44,379 nt of DNA from Novosphingobium sp. B 225 (GCF_002198665.1 NZ_MWLM01000018.1:1-44379), one strand, 5' to 3'. Shown: positions 32,541 through 41,483, numbered from the stretch's first letter. Translations and numbers: made by a program. Notes: generated by a model not told the origin, from the sequence alone.

Positions 32541-35054
32541 ATGCGCCTCGCCACACGTCGCACGGCTTTCGCCGCGCTGTTCGCCACCACCGCCCTCACC
32601 GCGGCCCCGGCTTTGGCCCAGGACGCCGCAGCCGATGCGGAAACTGACGCCACCGAAATCGTCGTCACCGCGCAAAAGCGTTCGGAAAGCCTGCAGAAGG
32701 TTCCGATCTCGATCCAGGCGCTGGGCACGGCCAAGCTCGATCAGCTCAACATCTCGGACTTCAAGGGCTATGCCCAGCAGCTCCCCTCGGTCTCGTTCCA
32801 GAGCTCGGGCACGCCCGGCAACAGCGTGATCTATATGCGCGGTGTCGCTTCGGGCGGGGACGGCAACCACTCGGGCTCGCTGCCTTCGGTCGGCGTCTAT
32901 CTCGATGAACAGCCGGTCACCACGATCGGCGGCAACCTGGATGTCCATATCTATGACATCGCCCGGATCGAAAGCCTGTCTGGCCCGCAAGGCACGCTCT
33001 ATGGTGCATCGTCCGAAGCCGGCACGATCCGCATCATCACCAACAAGCCCAGCACCGCCGGGTTCGAAGGCCGCGTCGATGGCGAAGTGAACACGGTGCG
33101 CAATGGCGACATCGGCGGCAAGATCGAAGGCATGATCAATGCCCCGCTGGCGGGCAGCGCCGCGCTGCGCGTCTCGGGCTTTTACCAGCGCGACGGCGGC
33201 TATATCGACAATGTCGCCGGCAGCCGCTGTTTCCTGCCCCAGCCGGGCGGGATCTGCATGAACAACACCGCTTTCGTCGAAAAGAACTACAACGACACCG
33301 AAAGCTATGGCGGCCGCGCCGCGCTGAAGGTCGATCTGAACGACAGTTGGACCGCGACGCCGGCGGTCATGTACCAGAACACCAAGAGCAACGGTTCCTA
33401 CGGCTATGATGACAGCCTGGGCGATCTCAAGGTTCAGCACTTCTTCCCCGAATTCCGCACCGACAAATTCGTCCAGGCGGCGCTGACCATCGAAGGCAAG
33501 ATCGGCAACTGGGACCTGACCTATGCCGGTGCCTATCTTGATCGCAAGACCGCCAGCTCAAGCGATTACACCGACTATTCCGAAGCTTACGATTCGCTCT
33601 ACAGCTCGGTCGGCGGGCTTGCGGGCTATTTCTACTTTGGGGATTCGGCAGGTAACACGATCAACCCGACCCAGAAGGTGGTCGGCAGTGATCACTTCAA
33701 GAAGCTGAGCCAGGAACTGCGCATCGCCTCGCCTTCGGATCAGCCGCTGCGGGTCGTCGCGGGGCTGTTCTATCAGCGCCAGTCGAACGACATCCACCAG
33801 GATTACCAGGTGGCGAACCTTTCTCCGAAGCTGTCGGTCAACGGTTTCCCCGGCACCCTGTGGCTGACCCAGCAGCACCGCGTTGACAAGGACTATGCGG
33901 CGTTCGGCGAAGTCAGCTACGATCTGGCCCCCACGGTCACGCTGACCGGCGGGATCCGCGCGTTCAAGTATGACAACAACCTGATCGGCTTCTTCGGCTT
34001 TGGCCGCGATCCGGCGGGCCTGTTCGCCACCACTCCGTACAACGCGGCAGGCAGCTCGCGCACGGGTGTGGCGGGCTGCTTCACCACCAGCGGTTCGCGT
34101 CTGCGCCCGGTGGCGGGGACTGCGGCTGCGGTACTGGCTCCGGCTTCGGTGGCGGGCAGCCCCTGCACCAACCTGGGTGTATGGAACGGCGGCAAGATCG
34201 ATCCGGTTGTTGCCAAGGGTGACGGGGTAACCTGGCGCTTCAACGCCAACTGGAAGCCCAGCAGCACCGCGATGGTCTATGCCACCGTGTCCAAGGGTTT
34301 CCGCCCCGGCGGGATCAACCGCCGCGCGGACGTGGCCCCCTATGAACCGGACTACCTGATCAACTATGAATTCGGGTGGAAGACCACGCTGGCTCCGGGT
34401 CTGCGGCTGAACGGCGCGATCTACCAGCAGAACTGGAAGAAGTTCCAGTTCTCGTATCTGGGCGCCAACAGCTTCACCGAAATCCACAACGGCCCCGATG
34501 CCCGGATCCGCGGCGTGGAAATGGATCTGGCCTATAACGGTGGCGGTCTGTCGCTGAACATGGCCGGGTCCTATACCGATGCCAAGACGCTCAAGAACCT
34601 GTGCATCATCGATGACCCGACCTATGCCTGCGCCGGGGCTGGCAACATGGTTTCGGCAGCCAAGGGCACCCGCCTGCCGATCACCCCGCAGTGGAAGCTG
34701 TCGGGCACCATGCGCTACACCGGCGAAATGGGCAGCACCAAGCCCTATGGCCAGATCAACGTCGCTTACCAGAGCAAGGCCAGCTCGGACATCCGCACCG
34801 CGGTGTTCGAAACCTTCAGCGGCAACGTGATCAGCCCGGCGGCGCAGCTGGGTGATCTGGCGGCCTATGCCACCGTCAACCTGGCGCTGGGGGCAGAGCT
34901 GGACAAGTTCAACGTGGAACTGTTCGTGCAGAACCTGTTCGATGAACGCGGTCAGGTCTCGCGCTTCCAACAGTGCGGCTCGTGCGGCCAGCGCGGCTAT
35001 ATCGTGCCGATCAACCCGCGCACCATCGGTTTGCGCGCCGGAGCCAAGTTCTAA
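32541..35054 (+). CDS. TonB-dependent outer-membrane receptor
   Basis: 837 residues. Signal peptide 1-27 (ending APALAQ), TonB box EIVVTAQKR (about 40-48), plug with IYMRGVASGG and IARIESLSGPQGTLYGASSEAGTIRIIT, then a large barrel ending in an aromatic residue (LRAGAKF). Start ATG 32541 follows AAGGATGGGA and gives a normal signal peptide; upstream extension is unlikely. It is a paralogue of the receptor at 5299-7683, sharing SESLQKVP(F/I)SI. It has several Cys in the barrel (SRCFLP, GGICMN, NLCIID, TYACAG, QQCGSCGQR), more than usual, possibly disulfides in extracellular loops. The substrate is unknown. A terminator follows at 35084. Confidence 0.9.
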   Translation: MRLATRRTAFAALFATTALTAAPALAQDAAADAETDATEIVVTAQKRSESLQKVPISIQALGTAKLDQLNISDFKGYAQQLPSVSFQSSGTPGNSVIYMRGVASGGDGNHSGSLPSVGVYLDEQPVTTIGGNLDVHIYDIARIESLSGPQGTLYGASSEAGTIRIITNKPSTAGFEGRVDGEVNTVRNGDIGGKIEGMINAPLAGSAALRVSGFYQRDGGYIDNVAGSRCFLPQPGGICMNNTAFVEKNYNDTESYGGRAALKVDLNDSWTATPAVMYQNTKSNGSYGYDDSLGDLKVQHFFPEFRTDKFVQAALTIEGKIGNWDLTYAGAYLDRKTASSSDYTDYSEAYDSLYSSVGGLAGYFYFGDSAGNTINPTQKVVGSDHFKKLSQELRIASPSDQPLRVVAGLFYQRQSNDIHQDYQVANLSPKLSVNGFPGTLWLTQQHRVDKDYAAFGEVSYDLAPTVTLTGGIRAFKYDNNLIGFFGFGRDPAGLFATTPYNAAGSSRTGVAGCFTTSGSRLRPVAGTAAAVLAPASVAGSPCTNLGVWNGGKIDPVVAKGDGVTWRFNANWKPSSTAMVYATVSKGFRPGGINRRADVAPYEPDYLINYEFGWKTTLAPGLRLNGAIYQQNWKKFQFSYLGANSFTEIHNGPDARIRGVEMDLAYNGGGLSLNMAGSYTDAKTLKNLCIIDDPTYACAGAGNMVSAAKGTRLPITPQWKLSGTMRYTGEMGSTKPYGQINVAYQSKASSDIRTAVFETFSGNVISPAAQLGDLAAYATVNLALGAELDKFNVELFVQNLFDERGQVSRFQQCGSCGQRGYIVPINPRTIGLRAGAKF

Positions 35055-35083
35055 ACCTGGCTCTGACTTAGGCTAGCGACAAG

Positions 35084-35116
35084 CGGCCCGGTCCTCACCA
35101 GAGGGCCGGGCCGTTT
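35084..35116 (+). terminator. Intrinsic terminator after the TonB receptor
   Basis: A 12-bp stem with arms CGGCCCGGTCCT (35084-35095) and AGGGCCGGGCCG (35102-35113), containing one T-G pair, has a 6-nt loop and is followed by TTT then GCTGTT. It starts 30 bp after the receptor stop. Confidence 0.7.
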
Positions 35117-35139
35117 GCTGTTATGGGGGGAACGGATAA

Positions 35140-35268
35140 CCCTCTCCCCTTGAGGGGAGAGGGCCCAGAGAGGGGAGCGCGCTCCGGCCCCCTCTCAACT
35201 TCGGCAAGCGAGCAAGCCTGCGTATCTCTCCCCTGGGGCCGAAGGCGGCCGCAGGCCAACGGGAGAGA
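35140..35268. repeat. Cluster of palindromic intergenic repeats
   Basis: Three hairpins in 129 bp: CCCTCTCCCC/GGGGAGAGGG (35140-35149 and 35154-35163, loop TTGA); GAGAGGGG/CCCCTCTC (35168-35175 and 35189-35196, with AGCGCGCT inside); and TCTCTCCC/GGGAGAGA (35225-35232 and 35261-35268). All arms are variants of one CTCTCCCC/GGGGAGAG sequence, so the left arm of one can pair with others. Short CCTCTCCCC-type palindromes are, as I recall, widespread intergenic repeats in proteobacteria. It lies beyond the receptor terminator and at the 3' side of trmO. Confidence 0.65.
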
Positions 35269-35295
35269 GCGGACAGGTCATCATAAACGCGGTCC

Positions 35296-35760
35296 CTACC
35301 AGTAATCGGCCATCAATTCGCGCGACCAGTCTGGCTGGCGCAGTTCTCCACGCGGCAGGAATTCGGCCATGACCGGCTTGATATCCAGCACCGGGGTGCC
35401 GTCGATCGCATCCAGCCCCGCTACCAGCAACCGCGTGCCTTCAACGCCCGTGATCCGGCAGACCGAGATTCCCAATCGGTTCGGCCGGTTGCGCCCGCGC
35501 TGGGCAAAGACGCCGACCTTGGGCCAGTCCTGATTGCCGCGCGGGTGCCGCGCGGTCAGCACCACTTCGCTTTCGGGCAGGCGGTCAAACTGGAACAGCA
35601 CTTCGGCGTGGCTGAACGCGTCCAGCCCCTGCAAGGCTTCCGCGCCCAGCCAGCCAGTGTCGAGTTCGATCGCGGCGCGCTCTGCGTCCCAGGCGTCATC
35701 TTCTGCCGCCACGCGCCCACCGCGCACCCAGCCGACCGGGCGCAGGAAAATCTCGCTCAT
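35296..35760 (-). CDS. trmO: tRNA m6t6A37 methyltransferase (TrmO/TsaA family)
   Basis: 154 residues, the compact form of the UPF0066 family. It methylates N6-threonylcarbamoyl-adenosine 37 in tRNA-Thr using S-adenosylmethionine. The family signature ARHPRGN...VGVFAQRGRNRPNRLGISVCRI, then DAIDGTPVLDIKPVMAEF, is all present. ATG 35760 overlaps the stop of the thioesterase gene (ATGA), so the two are translationally coupled. Short archaeal-like or bacterial members without the C-terminal domain are common; activity on tRNA-Thr is by family only. Confidence 0.75.
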   Translation of the reverse strand: MSEIFLRPVGWVRGGRVAAEDDAWDAERAAIELDTGWLGAEALQGLDAFSHAEVLFQFDRLPESEVVLTARHPRGNQDWPKVGVFAQRGRNRPNRLGISVCRITGVEGTRLLVAGLDAIDGTPVLDIKPVMAEFLPRGELRQPDWSRELMADYW

Positions 35761-36176
35761 GCAGCACTCTCCTCATCGCCGAATGGTCGGAACGGCGCGG
35801 TTACATCGTCACGTACGCGGGCGAGGCGGCCGCTGGCACGGTCGATCATGGCCCAGGTGGTGTTGGAACTGACCAGCAATTTGCCCGCCGCATCGGTGAA
35901 GTCGACCCGCCGGTCAAACCGGGCACCGGTGGGAGCCTTGGGGATCCAGGTGGTCCCCATAACCGCATCGCCCAGACCCACATTGCCACGATAGTCGATC
36001 TCGTGCCGGGTCACGACCCAGATGAACGCGGCCTGGTGTTCAGGCGCGGCCACCGTGGACCAGTGCGCCGTGGCCAGTTGCTGGATCCAGTCAACCCAGA
36101 CCGCATTGTTGACATGCCCCAGCTCGTCAATGTGCTGCGGCTGGGCGGTGAAGGTCATGGCATGGCGGTTGGACAT
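35757..36176 (-). CDS. Acyl-CoA thioesterase, hotdog fold (4HBT/YbgC-like)
   Basis: 139 residues. The motif QHIDELGHVNNAVWVDWIQQLA (about 15-36, with catalytic Asp and Asn) is the 4-hydroxybenzoyl-CoA thioesterase signature DxxGHVNN, followed by the beta strands HEIDYRGNVGLGDAVMGTTWI and FDRRVDFTDAAGKLLVSSNTTWAMID. It hydrolyses acyl-CoA thioesters of unknown chain. The start at ATG 36176 is chosen because the conserved fold begins right after; longer frames upstream contain no family sequence. It overlaps trmO by 4 bases. Confidence 0.75.
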   Translation of the reverse strand: MSNRHAMTFTAQPQHIDELGHVNNAVWVDWIQQLATAHWSTVAAPEHQAAFIWVVTRHEIDYRGNVGLGDAVMGTTWIPKAPTGARFDRRVDFTDAAGKLLVSSNTTWAMIDRASGRLARVRDDVTAPFRPFGDEESAA

Positions 36177-36269
36177 CGCCGCAGGGAATGCCGGGTTTAC
36201 AACGGGATCGCAATGCTCTGTTAGGAGCACGATGCTACAACCGCACGGTTCGCAAGATACAGGTGAGCC

Positions 36270-36932
36270 ATGGACAGGAAAATCGGCGACGAAGGCACCG
36301 GCAAGCGCGGGTTCAAGCCTGGGGTCAATTTCAGCCAGCAACGGCCAGGTGCCAAGGCCCTGATCGTCAACGGCAACGGCATCTTCAAATACGATGATGG
36401 CAAGCTGGAAACGCTGGCCGATGCGGTCGATTACTTCTGGGGCGCGGTTTCGCAGAACCCGGCGGAATGGCAACTGACCACCAAAGGCTATGACTATCTG
36501 ATTGCCCATGCCGGGCAGGCCACGCGCGAAGACCTGCGCCGTGCGCTCAACTGGCTGGAACTGTCGATCCAGCGGCGCGAACGCGGCGCGGCGGTGGCTG
36601 CGGCGCGCTATCTCTCGCTGCTGCCGGCCGAACTGCTGGCCAGCGATGCGATGCGGCTGCAGACCGTGTTCAACAGCCGGATCCTGGGCATGGTCTGGCA
36701 GGTCACCCCCGATCTTGACGTAAAACCGCTGCCCCCGCGCATTCCGAAGTTCGGGCAGGAGGCCGGTTACGGCCTGATCCGTTCAGTGCCGGAGCTTTAC
36801 GAGAAGCTGGCCATGCTTACCCCCGAACTGGAAGACATAGTCCTGCTGCTGGTGCGCGAAGCATTGCAATACCGCGTCTCGCTGCCGCCTGCGCTTACCG
36901 CTATGGCCGAACCCCCAGCTGCCACAGGATAA
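36270..36932 (+). CDS. Hypothetical protein
   Basis: 220 residues, no signal peptide or membrane helix. The N-terminus is basic (MDRKIGDEGTGKRGFKPGVNFSQQRPG), followed by ALIVNGNGIFKYDDGKLETLADAVDYFWGAVSQNP and helical regions up to a Leu-rich C-terminus (LTPELEDIVLLLVREALQY). I do not recognise a family. An AGGTGAG sequence lies just before ATG 36270. It is divergent from the thioesterase gene and its last 32 bp overlap the end of the convergent peptidase gene ptrB. Codon use is like its neighbours. Confidence 0.6.
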   Translation: MDRKIGDEGTGKRGFKPGVNFSQQRPGAKALIVNGNGIFKYDDGKLETLADAVDYFWGAVSQNPAEWQLTTKGYDYLIAHAGQATREDLRRALNWLELSIQRRERGAAVAAARYLSLLPAELLASDAMRLQTVFNSRILGMVWQVTPDLDVKPLPPRIPKFGQEAGYGLIRSVPELYEKLAMLTPELEDIVLLLVREALQYRVSLPPALTAMAEPPAATG

Positions 36933-38955
36933 AGGCGAATTCTTCCGCCGTTTCCTTGAGGCTTTCAAACCGGCCCGATTTGCCGCCGTGGCCCGCGCCC
37001 ATGTTGGTCTTGAGCAGCAGCTCATTGCCATCGGTTTTGAGCTCGCGCAGTTTCGCCACCCATTTCGCCGGTTCCCAATAGGTCACGCGCGGATCGTTGA
37101 GCCCGGCGGTGACCAGGATCGGCGGATAGGCCTGCGCGCGGACCTGATCATAGGGTGAGTAGCTGCGGATCAGCTCAAACGCGGCCTGATCCTCGATCGG
37201 GTTGCCCCATTCGGGCCATTCCCCCGGCGTCAGCGGCAGCGAGGCATCGAGCATCGTTGCCAGCACATCGACAAACGGGACATGCGCCGCAACCGCGCCC
37301 CACAGTTCGGAATCGGAATTGCACACCGCGCCCATCAGCTCGCCCCCGGCCGATCCGCCCGCAATCGCGATCTGCCCGGCGCGGGTCAGCCCGCGATCGA
37401 TCAAGCCATGCGCAACGTCGACGAAATCGGTGAAAGTGTTGGTGCGCCGTTCGAGCTTGCCGGCCTTGTACCAGGCCCGCCCCAGATCGTCCCCGCCGCG
37501 GATATGGGCGATGGCATAGGCAAACCCCCGGTCGAGCAGGCTGAGCCGGGTGGTCGAAAAACCCGGTTCGATCGCAATGCCATAAGCGCCGTAGCCATAG
37601 AGATAGAGCGGACCCGCACCCGTGCGGTCGCGGCGATAGACCACCGATACCGGCACGGTAGTGCCATCGCGCGCGGTAATCTCCAGCCGCTCGGTCGCAT
37701 AGAGCGCGGCATCGTAGCCGGATGGAATTTCCTGCACCTTCAGCGTGGTCATGGTGCGGCTGGCGAGATCATAGTCGAGCACCGAGGCCGGGCTGACCAT
37801 GCTTTCATAGGACAGCCGCAGCGTGGTAACCGCCCATTCGGGATTGTCCCCCAGTCCGGCCGAATAGCTCGCTTCGGGAAAGACGATCGGTTCAATCCGC
37901 GCGGGATCATCGTAATAGCGCAGCTCGATCTGATCGAGCCCGGCGCGGCGGCCTTCGATCACGTAGAAATCGCGGAACAGATCAAATCCGGTCAGATAGA
38001 ACGCATCGCTGCCTTCGATCAGCGTGGTCCATTCGCCCGGCGCGCTGAGCGGCGCGGTGGCGAGGCGGAAATTCTCATGCGTGTCGTTGGTGTGGATGAA
38101 CAAAGTCTCGCCATTCAGGTCGAGATCGTATTCGACCCCGGTCTGGCGCGCTTTGACCAGCAATGGCGAGGCCAGCGGATCGGCGGCGGGTACCAGCCGC
38201 ACTTCGCTGGTTTCATGGTCCGACGTGCCGATGATCAGCCACTGTTCGTTGGCTGACAGCGACGAGCCGACGCGGAACCCTTCGTCGTCTTCGTGATAGA
38301 GCTCGACATCGCTCTCCACCGGCTGGCCCAGCCAGTGCAGCCGCGCATTGTCCGTGCGCCACTGTTCGTTGGCAAGGCTGTAGACCAGCCCTTTGTCACC
38401 CGCGACCCAGACCAGCCCGGACAGCGTGCCGGGGATCACATCGGGCAGCTCTTCACCGGTGGCCAGATCCTTGATCCGGGCAGTGAAGCGTTCCGAACCG
38501 TTGTCATCGACTGCCCAGGCGAGCAGCCGTCCATCGCTGGAAACCGAAATCGCGCCAAGCCGGAAGTATTCGTGGCCTTCTGCCAGCGCGACTTCGTCAA
38601 GAATCAGCTGATCCGCGCCGCCAGCCACGGGGCGGCGCCACCACTTCTTGTATTCCGCGCCTTGTTCGAATTCGATCCAGTAGAGGTAATTGCCATCCTT
38701 CTGCGGGACCGACTTGTCCGCTTCCTTGATCCGCGCGCGCATTTCGGTGAACAGCGTGTCGATCGTGCCCTGCTGCGGGGCCATGCGCTGTTTGAACCAG
38801 GCGTTTTCGGCTTCGAGATGCGCCAGCACTTCGGCGTCCTTGACCTCTGGGTAAAGCGGATCGCGCAGCCAGGCGTAGTCATCACTTACAGCGATGCCGT
38901 GGTGCGTTTCGACGTGCGGTACTTTCTTGGCGACGGGGGGTGTGGTCAGGGTCAT
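36901..38955 (-). CDS. ptrB: Oligopeptidase B, S9 family
   Basis: 684 residues, normal for oligopeptidase B. An N-terminal beta-propeller (about 75-415) gates the catalytic alpha/beta-hydrolase domain, with YGAYGIAIEPGFSTTRLSLLDRGFAYAIAHIRGGDDLGRAWY ahead of the nucleophile Ser535 in AGGSAGG; Asp621 (LNDPRV) and His656 (GHGGKSGR) complete the triad. It cleaves short peptides after Arg/Lys and lies in cytoplasm or periplasm; no signal peptide. It is divergent from the Xaa-Pro aminopeptidase at 39008, with only 52 bp between, so the two peptidases may share control. Confidence 0.9.
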   Translation of the reverse strand: MTLTTPPVAKKVPHVETHHGIAVSDDYAWLRDPLYPEVKDAEVLAHLEAENAWFKQRMAPQQGTIDTLFTEMRARIKEADKSVPQKDGNYLYWIEFEQGAEYKKWWRRPVAGGADQLILDEVALAEGHEYFRLGAISVSSDGRLLAWAVDDNGSERFTARIKDLATGEELPDVIPGTLSGLVWVAGDKGLVYSLANEQWRTDNARLHWLGQPVESDVELYHEDDEGFRVGSSLSANEQWLIIGTSDHETSEVRLVPAADPLASPLLVKARQTGVEYDLDLNGETLFIHTNDTHENFRLATAPLSAPGEWTTLIEGSDAFYLTGFDLFRDFYVIEGRRAGLDQIELRYYDDPARIEPIVFPEASYSAGLGDNPEWAVTTLRLSYESMVSPASVLDYDLASRTMTTLKVQEIPSGYDAALYATERLEITARDGTTVPVSVVYRRDRTGAGPLYLYGYGAYGIAIEPGFSTTRLSLLDRGFAYAIAHIRGGDDLGRAWYKAGKLERRTNTFTDFVDVAHGLIDRGLTRAGQIAIAGGSAGGELMGAVCNSDSELWGAVAAHVPFVDVLATMLDASLPLTPGEWPEWGNPIEDQAAFELIRSYSPYDQVRAQAYPPILVTAGLNDPRVTYWEPAKWVAKLRELKTDGNELLLKTNMGAGHGGKSGRFESLKETAEEFAFILWQLGVRP

Positions 38956-39007
38956 GCACCCGCTCTATGGTGCAGCCATTGTCCCCGCAAGCAGGACTCG
39001 ATCTGAT

Positions 39008-40843
39008 ATGCTGATGAACACACACGAAGCGCGGCTCGATGCGCTGCGCAAGGAACTGAAGGCCCGCGGACTGGGCGGGTTCGTAGTGCCGATTTCGGAC
39101 GAACACATGAGCGAATACGTGGGTGACTATGCCCAGCGGCTGGCCTGGCTGACGGGGTTTGGCGGTTCAGCCGGAACCGCCGCCGTGCTGACCGACGTTC
39201 CTGCTGAAGGTCCGGGGGCCGCGATGTTCGTGGACGGGCGCTATACCCTGCAGGTGCGCGAACAGGTTGATGGGCGATTGTTCGAATATCAGTCGGTTCC
39301 GGCCACCCCGGTCACCGCCTGGCTGGCAGACAAAGCCCCGGCGGGCGCGAAGATCGGGTTCGATCCGTGGCTGCACGGCAAACCGTGGGTCGATGCCACC
39401 CGCGCGGCGCTGGCGGCCAAGGGGGCAGAGCTGGTGCCGGTGCAGGGCAATCCGATCGACGCCATCTGGGCCGATCAGCCTGCGCCCTCACCCGCCCCAG
39501 CGCTGGTCCATCCGAGCGAGCTGGCCGGGCAATCGAGCGAAGCCAAGCGCAGCGAAGTGGCCGAATGGCTGGCAGCGAAAGGCCTCGACGCGGCGGTGAT
39601 TTCGGCGCTCGATGGGGTGGCCTGGCTGCTCAACCTGCGCGGCTCGGACGTCAGCCGCACGCCAGTGGCGCTAAGCTTTGTGCTGGCCCATGCCGATGGC
39701 ACCGCCGAACTGTTCATCGCCGAGGAAAAGGTTACGCCCGAGCTGCGCGCGCATCTGGGCAATGCCGTAACCGTGCGCCCGCGCGAGGCCTTTGTTCCGC
39801 AATTGCAGGCGCTGGGCGGCAAACAGGTCGCAGTCGATCCCGAACGCGCGGTTGAGGCGGTGTTTGCCGCGCTCGAAGGGGCCGGGGCCAAAGTGGTGGC
39901 GCTGACCGACCCGACCGTGCTGGCGAAAGCGCAGAAGAACCCGGTCGAACAGGCCGGCCACCGCGCCGCGCAGGCCCGCGACGGCGCGGCAATCGCGCGG
40001 TTCCTGCACTGGCTGTCGATCGAAGCCCCCAAAGGCGGAGTGGACGAACTGGGTGCGGCGGCGCAGCTCCAGGCCTTCCGTGAGGAAACCGGCCTGCTGC
40101 GCGACACTTCGTTCGACACGATCAGCGCCGCTGGACCGCACGCCGCCAGCCCGCACTACAAAGTGGATGAACAGTCCAACATCAGAATTGATCCGGGCTC
40201 GGTCTATCTGGTCGATTCTGGCGGACAATATGCCGACGGCACGACCGACATCACCCGCACCGTCTGGATCGGGACGCCAGATGGATTGGGTGAACCAACG
40301 GCGGAACACAAGGATCGCTTCACCCGTGTGCTCAAGGGGCACATCATGCTGGACCAGATCGTGTTCCCCAGGGGTACGGTCGGCGCACAGCTTGATACCT
40401 GCGCGCGCTATGCGCTGTGGCAGGCCGGAGTCGACTATGCCCACGGCACCGGCCACGGGGTAGGCAGTTTCCTGTCAGTCCACGAAGGTCCGCAGCGGAT
40501 CGCAAAGGCCGCCGGGGGTCAGGCCGGGACCGGGCAGGAACTGCTGCCGGGCATGATCCTTTCGAACGAGCCGGGTTACTACAAGGCTGGCCGCTTCGGC
40601 ATTCGCATCGAAAATCTGGTGCTGGTGGAACCGCGCGAGATCGCAGGCATGGAGGGTGAATACTTCGGCTTCGAAACCCTGACTTTCGCCCCGATCGACG
40701 CCGCGCTGGTCGATTGCAGCCTGCTCACCCGGGGCGAGGTGGAGTGGTGGAACGCCTATCACGCCAAGGTTGAGGCCATGCTGGCCCCGCAGCTGGACGG
40801 CGCGGCGCTGGACTGGCTGAAGGCGGCGTGTACCCCCTTGTAG
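39008..40843 (+). CDS. Xaa-Pro aminopeptidase (M24 family, aminopeptidase P)
   Basis: 611 residues, the three-domain form. N-terminal creatinase-like domains (with DGRYTLQVREQVDGRLFEYQ and GWAWLLNLRGSDV-like DGVAWLLNLRGSDVSRTP) precede the pita-bread catalytic domain. The di-manganese ligands are Asp403, Asp414, His483, Glu521 and Glu556. It removes N-terminal residues before proline in the cytoplasm. ATG 39014 is an alternative start. It is divergent from ptrB; both would break down peptides that general enzymes handle poorly. A 16-residue C-terminal tail with GAALDWLKAACTPL is typical of the family. Confidence 0.9.
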   Translation: MLMNTHEARLDALRKELKARGLGGFVVPISDEHMSEYVGDYAQRLAWLTGFGGSAGTAAVLTDVPAEGPGAAMFVDGRYTLQVREQVDGRLFEYQSVPATPVTAWLADKAPAGAKIGFDPWLHGKPWVDATRAALAAKGAELVPVQGNPIDAIWADQPAPSPAPALVHPSELAGQSSEAKRSEVAEWLAAKGLDAAVISALDGVAWLLNLRGSDVSRTPVALSFVLAHADGTAELFIAEEKVTPELRAHLGNAVTVRPREAFVPQLQALGGKQVAVDPERAVEAVFAALEGAGAKVVALTDPTVLAKAQKNPVEQAGHRAAQARDGAAIARFLHWLSIEAPKGGVDELGAAAQLQAFREETGLLRDTSFDTISAAGPHAASPHYKVDEQSNIRIDPGSVYLVDSGGQYADGTTDITRTVWIGTPDGLGEPTAEHKDRFTRVLKGHIMLDQIVFPRGTVGAQLDTCARYALWQAGVDYAHGTGHGVGSFLSVHEGPQRIAKAAGGQAGTGQELLPGMILSNEPGYYKAGRFGIRIENLVLVEPREIAGMEGEYFGFETLTFAPIDAALVDCSLLTRGEVEWWNAYHAKVEAMLAPQLDGAALDWLKAACTPL

Positions 40844-40895
40844 GACGAATTTGTTCCTGTATTGTTCTCACAGCGAATCGAAGGGAGAACGCGAA

Positions 40896-41264
40896 ATGAT
40901 CGGATATGTAACCGTGGGCACCAATGACCTGCCCCGCGCAGCGAAGTTCTATGATGCACTGGCGGCTGAAATGGGCACCGGGCGGATGATGGAATTTGAG
41001 ACATTCATTGCCTGGGGCACTCCCGGCGGCGGCGCGGGCGTTGCGGCGACCAAGCCTTATGACGGGCAGGCCGCGACTGTCGGCAACGGGGTGATGGTCG
41101 CACTGGAAGCGCGCGACAAGGAACAGGTTGACCGGCTCTACCAGATTGCCATGGACAACGGCGGTTCTGACGAAGGCGCGCCGGGGCCGCGCGGTGACGG
41201 GTTTTACGCCGGATACTTCCGCGATCCTGACGGCAACAAGCTCAACGCTTTCGTGATGGGGTGA
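40896..41264 (+). CDS. VOC-family (glyoxalase/bleomycin-resistance) protein
   Basis: 122 residues. A vicinal-oxygen-chelate fold with MIGYVTVGTNDLPRAAKFYDAL at the N-terminus and YAGYFRDPDGNKLNAF at the C-terminus. The usual C-terminal Glu of PDGN-xxE is here Asn (NKLNAF), so a classic metal site is incomplete, which is frequent in the subfamily. AAGGGAGA precedes the ATG. Substrate unknown. Confidence 0.85.
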   Translation: MIGYVTVGTNDLPRAAKFYDALAAEMGTGRMMEFETFIAWGTPGGGAGVAATKPYDGQAATVGNGVMVALEARDKEQVDRLYQIAMDNGGSDEGAPGPRGDGFYAGYFRDPDGNKLNAFVMG

Positions 41265-41270
41265 TCCCCT

Positions 41271-41300
41271 AGCCGGGGCGGCAGACCCGCCGCCCCCGCT
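41271..41300 (+). terminator. GC-rich hairpin after the VOC gene
   Basis: GGGGCGGC (41275-41282) pairs with GCCGCCCC (41289-41296), and AGC/GCT extend it beyond one C/C mismatch, around loop AGACCC. It begins 6 bp after the stop and is followed by AAACCCC, so without a U-run; termination strength is uncertain. Confidence 0.45.
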
Positions 41301-41329
41301 AAACCCCGGATGAACGGCTTGCCACGGCT

Positions 41330-41349
41330 GCGACAAATGGCGACAAATT
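41330..41349. promoter_or_regulatory. Direct repeat, candidate response-regulator site
   Basis: GCGACAAAT at 41330-41338 is repeated at 41340-41348, exactly 10 bp apart. Tandem half-sites one helical turn apart are the typical form for OmpR-family response regulators, and one such gene lies 0.8 kb downstream. The site is about 135-155 bp before the EF-hand gene. Confidence 0.5.
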
Positions 41350-41483
41350 GACCGGTATGCGGCATAATTGGGTGACATGCCGCCCCTAGAACGGTGAACA
41401 GGAAGTCGTGGGCCCTTTGGTTCCCCCCTCCCCCTCACCCCGGGGTTCGCGGCTTCACCCTTTTAGTGGATGGGATTTCACCG

